NCBI GenBank assembly: GCA_016178125.1
Contig: JACOTV010000014.1
Span: 1 to 10,548, forward strand
Direction: 5' to 3'
Origin: Candidatus Microgenomates bacterium
GTDB taxonomy: Bacteria > Patescibacteriota > Microgenomatia > UBA1406 > GWC2-37-13
DNA length: 10,548 nt
Positions within the stretch are counted from its first letter, which is position 1. Every line of letters starts with the position of its first letter. Position numbers and translations under genes: made by a program. Below are positions 7,093 through 10,548 of the stretch, one piece after another. The notes beneath the pieces were generated by a model. That model saw only the letters and a program-made list of their open reading frames with translations, was not told where the DNA came from and did not search any database.

Positions 7093-8229
7093 ATGCTCGT
7101 TAAACCGAAAGCCGGCCAGCCGGCAAAAATCAAAGTTATCGGTGTAGGGGGCGGTGGAAGCAATGCGCTTTCGTCGATGATTTCAGATGGAGGAATTCCG
7201 GGTGTCGAGTTTGTGGTCATAAACACCGATGCACAAGCACTTCTTGCCAATAAGGCTCCCATTAAAATACAAATAGGCGATAGTATTACCCGTGGCTTAG
7301 GTTCAGGCGGTGACCCAGAAATGGGCCGTCAGGCAGCCGAAGAATCGCGTGAGAAAATCAAAGAAGAAATAGAAGGCTCGGACATGGTCTTTATCACCGC
7401 AGGAGAAGGCGGCGGTACGGGTACCGGTGCCGGAGCAGTTGTAGCCGAAATAGCACGCGAAACGGGTGCGCTTACTGTGGCGGTTGTTACCAAGCCGTTT
7501 GACTTTGAGGGTGCCAAACGAAAGATTGTTGCCGAAGAGGGAATTCAGCGCTTAAAAGAGAAAGTAGACACCCTTATCATTGTGCCAAACCAGAAAATTC
7601 TTCAGGTCATCGACAAAAAAACCTCAATCGTTGATGCGTTTAAACGGATCGACTCAGTGCTTCATCAGGGAGTAAAAGGCATAGCCGAGCTTATTACTGT
7701 CGCAGGACTTATCAACGTAGACTTTGCCGACGTGCGCACTGTCATGAGTAATGCTGGTACTGCCCTTATGGGAATGGGTATTGGAACGGGGGACAAGCGT
7801 GCGATGTCGGCTATTAAACAGGCGATTTCTTCACCACTTCTTGATGTTTCTATCGAGGGCGCCAAGGGAATCCTCTTTAATGTGGTCGGCGGGCCCGATC
7901 TTAGTATGAGTGAAATCGACGAAGCGGCGTCGATAATTGCAAAAACCGTGGACCCCGATGCCGACATTATATTTGGCGCAGTAATCGACGAAAAACTCAT
8001 TGATCAAATAAAGATTACGCTTATTGCCACTAAGTTCGATGAAAACCGCCTCAAGATATTCCGCTATCGTAAAGACTTAAACGAAGAGCCATCGATGCTT
8101 AACAAACAAGACGACAAACCCCATGAAACGCTTAAAACCCCTGAGCCTGCACTCGACGAATTCAGCGAAGACGAATTTTCGACAGAAGAAGAAGGCTTCG
8201 ATATTCCCGCGTTTCTCAGAAAGAAATAA
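7093..8229 (+). CDS. ftsZ: Cell division GTPase FtsZ
   Basis: The tubulin homologue that forms the division ring, 378 residues. The nucleotide-binding part has VIGVGGGGSNAL (15-26), VVINTDAQAL (41-50), the tubulin signature GGGTGTGAGAV (106-116; preceded by Glu105 where most FtsZ have Met or Leu), VTKPFDFEG (132-140) and the T7 loop LINVDFADV (206-214) with Asn208, Asp210 and Asp213, which complete GTP hydrolysis in the next subunit. The C-terminal domain ends near 326. An acidic linker of about 40 residues follows, then the conserved tail peptide FDIPAFLRKK, which in other bacteria binds FtsA. Its presence fits with an FtsA encoded next door. The gap to ftsA is 65 bases, the first wide gap in the cluster, so separate control of ftsZ is possible, though no convincing -35/-10 pair was found. 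No Shine-Dalgarno sequence is visible. Confidence 0.97.
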   Translation: MLVKPKAGQPAKIKVIGVGGGGSNALSSMISDGGIPGVEFVVINTDAQALLANKAPIKIQIGDSITRGLGSGGDPEMGRQAAEESREKIKEEIEGSDMVFITAGEGGGTGTGAGAVVAEIARETGALTVAVVTKPFDFEGAKRKIVAEEGIQRLKEKVDTLIIVPNQKILQVIDKKTSIVDAFKRIDSVLHQGVKGIAELITVAGLINVDFADVRTVMSNAGTALMGMGIGTGDKRAMSAIKQAISSPLLDVSIEGAKGILFNVVGGPDLSMSEIDEAASIIAKTVDPDADIIFGAVIDEKLIDQIKITLIATKFDENRLKIFRYRKDLNEEPSMLNKQDDKPHETLKTPEPALDEFSEDEFSTEEEGFDIPAFLRKK

Positions 8230-8244
8230 CATCTTCTTATATCC

Positions 8245-8991
8245 ATGAAAAGCATTTCAATTGTCGGTTTTGGACGATTCGGTGAAACGCTTCTCACCTT
8301 GTTCGGCGATGATTTTAAGGTAGGGATTTTCACCAGAAGCGAGAAGAATAAGGAGCGAATCCCCAAGCAATCGAACATTAGAGTATTGCACACGGCTAAC
8401 GAGATCTACGAAGCTGAGGCCATTTTCTATTGTGTACCGATATCTCAATTTGAGTCGATTCTCACTGACCACGCCATGTTTATACATGATGAACACACCC
8501 TTCTCGACGTACTTTCGGTAAAACTGCATCCAAAAACCGTATTTGAACGGGTTCTTAAAACCAAGAAGACACAGGCGATTCTGACCCATCCTATGTTTGG
8601 ACCCGATAGTTCAAAGAATGGGTTCAGTCAATTGCCGCTGATCTTAGATCAGTTTAGAGCAGATGACAAAACCTACACTTTTTGGAAAACCTATTTTGAA
8701 AGCAAACTGCTCAATGTCATAGAAATGACCCCCGATGAGCATGACCGCCAGGCGGCCGACTCGCAGGGCTTAACTCATTTCGTCGGCCGCCTCCTTCAGG
8801 AATACGGCTATAAACAAACCCAAATCGATTCCTTAGGTGCTACAAAACTCCGCGAAATCATGGACCAAGTATGTAACGACACCTGGGAGCTGTATTACGA
8901 TCTGGAGCGCTACAATCCGTATACCAAAGATATGGTCAAGAAACTTGACTCCTCGTTCGAACGACTTCACAAGAAAACATTTACCACCTAA
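8245..8991 (+). CDS. TyrA-like prephenate/arogenate dehydrogenase
   Basis: A 248-residue NAD(P)-dependent dehydrogenase related to TyrA, which oxidatively decarboxylates prephenate or arogenate on the way to tyrosine. An N-terminal Rossmann fold starts ISIVGFGRFGETL (4-16) with strands at FKVGIFTR and AIFYCVP. The THPMFGPDSSKNG block (114-126) matches the catalytic-His region of TyrA and plant arogenate dehydrogenases, with His115 the likely catalytic residue. The helical domain carries DEHDRQAADSQGLTHFVGR (164-182). There is no ACT or chorismate mutase domain, so it is a single-domain form. By eye it looks more like the arogenate type than E. coli TyrA, but I cannot assign the substrate. The gene starts 15 bases after ftsZ, so it may be co-transcribed with it. 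A lone aromatic amino acid enzyme is unexpected in a division operon and in a lineage that often lacks amino acid pathways. Confidence 0.83.
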   Translation: MKSISIVGFGRFGETLLTLFGDDFKVGIFTRSEKNKERIPKQSNIRVLHTANEIYEAEAIFYCVPISQFESILTDHAMFIHDEHTLLDVLSVKLHPKTVFERVLKTKKTQAILTHPMFGPDSSKNGFSQLPLILDQFRADDKTYTFWKTYFESKLLNVIEMTPDEHDRQAADSQGLTHFVGRLLQEYGYKQTQIDSLGATKLREIMDQVCNDTWELYYDLERYNPYTKDMVKKLDSSFERLHKKTFTT

Positions 8992-9064
8992 GTTCTTTCG
9001 TCATATTTACCTAGTTCTCATAATCGGGTACTAAACTGCTGTTTATTATCAATACTTATCATCT

Positions 9065-9514
9065 ATGCACACCGAAGAAACAGTAGTCAGAACCAGTGAA
9101 GCAAGAGCGCCCGTTCAAGAAGTTCGTCGTGAGGTGGTCGAAACCGAAACACCAGACCAAGTCATAACCGAGGGAACATATCGCAAAAAGAAAGCCATTT
9201 TCCGTACGTACCAAATAATTTGGTATATTTTGGGCGTAATCGAAGTATTACTTATTTTTAGAATTCTCCTTAAGGCGATAGGTGCAAATCCTCTAAGCGG
9301 ATTTGCGAACTTTGTGTATACCACGAGCGATCCGCTTGCCGTGCCGTTTGCCGGCGTATTAGGCGTAAGTGCAGCAAATGGAGCTGTCATCGAGTGGACC
9401 ACCTTCATTGCGATGGCAGTATATGCGCTCGTCGTATATGGCATTGAGCAGTTGCTTCAAATAACCAAGCCCACCAATCCACAAGAGGTTGTTGATACAG
9501 TAGATACGGTCTGA
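9065..9514 (+). CDS. YggT/YlmG-family membrane protein
   Basis: A 149-residue protein with a charged N-terminal tail of about 45 residues rich in Glu, Val, Thr and Arg (cytosolic by the positive-inside rule, with RKKKAIFR at 40-47), a membrane segment at about 50-70, the loop GANPLSGFANFVYTTSDPLAVPF (positions 73-95; key residues N75-P76 and D89-P90 with P94-F95), and a second membrane segment at about 109-130. The N-P, then S/T-D-P-L-x-x-P-F pattern is that of the YggT family. YlmG of Gram-positives is encoded close downstream of ftsZ, so the position fits, and the family is loosely linked to division and envelope function. Its molecular role is not known to me. The N-terminal extension is long for the family. 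The 73-base gap before it holds AT-rich sequence, with a possible but unsupported -10 at 9044-9049. The stop is TGA. Confidence 0.75.
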   Translation: MHTEETVVRTSEARAPVQEVRREVVETETPDQVITEGTYRKKKAIFRTYQIIWYILGVIEVLLIFRILLKAIGANPLSGFANFVYTTSDPLAVPFAGVLGVSAANGAVIEWTTFIAMAVYALVVYGIEQLLQITKPTNPQEVVDTVDTV

Positions 9515-9557
9515 TTATGTACTGATCGGCTCATGCGCGCGACCAAGTAACTTATAG

Positions 9558-9563
9558 TATAAT
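9558..9563 (+). promoter_or_regulatory. Probable -10 promoter element before the last gene
   Basis: A perfect TATAAT hexamer, overlapped on its left by another possible -10, TATAGT at 9553-9558. It lies in the 58-base gap after the YggT-like gene. No -35 hexamer close to TTGACA is found at the usual distance (around 9535-9540, which reads GCGCGC). Transcription from TATAAT would begin near 9570, about 3 bases before the ATG at 9573, giving a leaderless or nearly leaderless message. If TATAGT is used, the start moves to about 9565, which would leave only part of an AAGGG motif at 9564-9568 in the message. Confidence 0.45.
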
Positions 9564-9572
9564 AAGGGCCTT

Positions 9573-10548
9573 ATGAGTCGTGAACAGGAGTCATTTCTAC
9601 GCAAGCGAACCACCAATCCACAAACTGCCTTTTTAAAGGTAACCGAAGGTCATCCGCCAATACAAGATCTGCATCCTCTTAATCCCGACGTTGCGCCACT
9701 CATACAAGATTGCGTTACGGCGGGGATCGCATTCATTGGTAATCGCGTGCAGCATCCAGATATTCGAGATATTGGTCAATCGACGTGGTGGATGCTTAAT
9801 AGTAGGACATTTATGGTAGGTGTGCCAGTTGCGACACACGAGCACGAAGATCCTGAGGCGCAATTTTTACTGAACGAAATGGCAAATAATCGAGTCGTTA
9901 TTGCTCCAAGCCATGCTGCGATTTATATGCCGACAGGATTTCTTCGTGATGTATACGAACGGCCCGAGGTAGCCTTGACGACCATTGTAGAAACGGGATC
10001 CCAGTTAAGAGATATTATGCACGGGAGGCTTGATATCGATGGTACAGATATTGTTGAGCGAGCGCATGCTTATAATGCGGAATTCGTGTTGCATATGCTT
10101 TCAAAAAATCCCGATATTCAACTCGATGACGCAATTTGGACTGTGCTACACGAATATCCCAATGGCATTGCAGATCTTGACCAACATTTATACTACCCCC
10201 CAACAACCTCTGAACTTCTGCGTCAGGTTGCCGTGGAAGGTGTTTCCGACGAAGATTATTCAAAAGCTGCAAAGCACCCTACTGCTCGAAAACTATTACG
10301 CGCAGTTGATCAAGGGGACTATAGCGCGGTAACTCGTTTTGCCGCTACGCTAGAAGCGGATCTCAACATTAACCCCTATCCTTCAGTAGAGCGTATATTG
10401 CGTGAGAATCGAACGCACGCGTATTTAGTAGCTCGACCGGTAGACTCGGCCCCTCGCGATAAATCAGTCTTCTCGGCGTCTGGGCAGAGTGGGGCCTATC
10501 CGTACTGGGTAAGTGTAATGGATGATATTCACTCTGCAACGTTTATTT
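9573..10548 (+). CDS. Unrecognised soluble protein, 3' end cut by the window edge
   Basis: An open frame of 325 codons from ATG at 9573 to the right edge with no stop. I do not recognise the family. It begins MSREQESFLRKRT, with no signal peptide and no clear membrane segment, so it is probably cytosolic. The first half alternates strand-like stretches (STWWMLNSRTFMVGVPVA at 70-87; NRVVIAPSHAAIYMP at 106-120) with a His/acid cluster THEHEDPE (88-95). From about 160 it looks mainly helical, with repeated charged helices. Near the right edge come a Gly/Ser/Pro-containing segment (SASGQSGAYPYW, 301-312) and a second aromatic patch. His and Asp are frequent, which could suggest a metal site, but no known metal motif is seen. 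The long open frame, the ATG preceded by CTT as elsewhere in the window, and the upstream -10 hexamer support it as a real gene. It is probably the first gene of a new transcription unit and not part of the division operon. Confidence 0.7.
   Translation, partial: MSREQESFLRKRTTNPQTAFLKVTEGHPPIQDLHPLNPDVAPLIQDCVTAGIAFIGNRVQHPDIRDIGQSTWWMLNSRTFMVGVPVATHEHEDPEAQFLLNEMANNRVVIAPSHAAIYMPTGFLRDVYERPEVALTTIVETGSQLRDIMHGRLDIDGTDIVERAHAYNAEFVLHMLSKNPDIQLDDAIWTVLHEYPNGIADLDQHLYYPPTTSELLRQVAVEGVSDEDYSKAAKHPTARKLLRAVDQGDYSAVTRFAATLEADLNINPYPSVERILRENRTHAYLVARPVDSAPRDKSVFSASGQSGAYPYWVSVMDDIHSATFI

Noticed and set aside
8992..9064. Terminator or promoter between the TyrA-like and YggT-like genes
   Set aside because: No stem with a T run is visible. 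TATTAT at 9044-9049 lacks any -35 partner, and AT-rich gaps produce such hexamers by chance.
5887..9514. TGA recoded as glycine, as in some Patescibacteria
   Set aside because: The TGA codons at the ends of ftsQ and the YggT-like gene fall at sensible C-termini, and no in-frame TGA occurs inside a conserved gene.
10030..10332. 100-codon frame overlapping the last gene on the + strand
   Set aside because: It lies inside the longer open frame that runs from 9573 to the window edge and shows no family features.

Overview
The window is a division and cell-wall (dcw) cluster. All supported genes lie on the + strand and are tightly packed. I read it as a fragment of a Patescibacteria (Candidate Phyla Radiation) chromosome, possibly a Microgenomates-like lineage. 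The reasons are the shortened glycine loop and TGGHVTPALA / HEQTIQPGLANR motifs of MurG, an extra segment near the C-terminus of MurA, a divergent MraY histidine motif, compact FtsQ and FtsA, and starts without Shine-Dalgarno sequences. The phylum is inferred from remembered family features, not from a search. The standard code (TGA = stop) fits: ftsQ and the YggT-like gene end in TGA and no gene needs TGA read as an amino acid.

Layout: the 3' end of murB (to 158), murA (166-1488), dgkA-type undecaprenol/diacylglycerol kinase (1504-1887), mraY (1890-2927), ftsW (2946-4121), murG (4125-5192), ftsQ (5170-5889), ftsA (5894-7027), ftsZ (7093-8229), a TyrA-like prephenate/arogenate dehydrogenase (8245-8991), a YggT-family membrane protein (9065-9514), and an unrecognised gene that runs off the right edge (9573-10548). 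From murB to ftsA the gaps are 18 bases or less, with one overlap (murG/ftsQ), so this is probably one operon. The gaps widen to 65, 73 and 58 bases around ftsZ, the YggT gene and the last gene. A good -10 hexamer sits just before the last gene.

How the genes work together: MurA and MurB make UDP-MurNAc. The DgkA-type kinase may supply undecaprenyl phosphate. MraY uses that lipid to make lipid I, MurG turns lipid I into lipid II, and FtsW polymerises lipid II at the septum. FtsQ, FtsA and FtsZ form the division machinery that positions this synthesis. The YggT-like gene near ftsZ matches the known ylmG position downstream of ftsZ in Gram-positives. murC, murD, murE, murF, ftsI, ftsL and ftsB are not in the window.

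No tRNA, rRNA, CRISPR, insertion sequence or clear terminator was seen, and no gene-free stretch exceeds 300 bases. The best leads are FtsA, which lacks about 20 N-terminal residues and has an unusual C-terminus; the uniform T before nearly every start codon combined with absent Shine-Dalgarno sequences; the altered MraY histidine motif; and the unrecognised last gene. I saw no clear sign of a wholly new multi-gene system.
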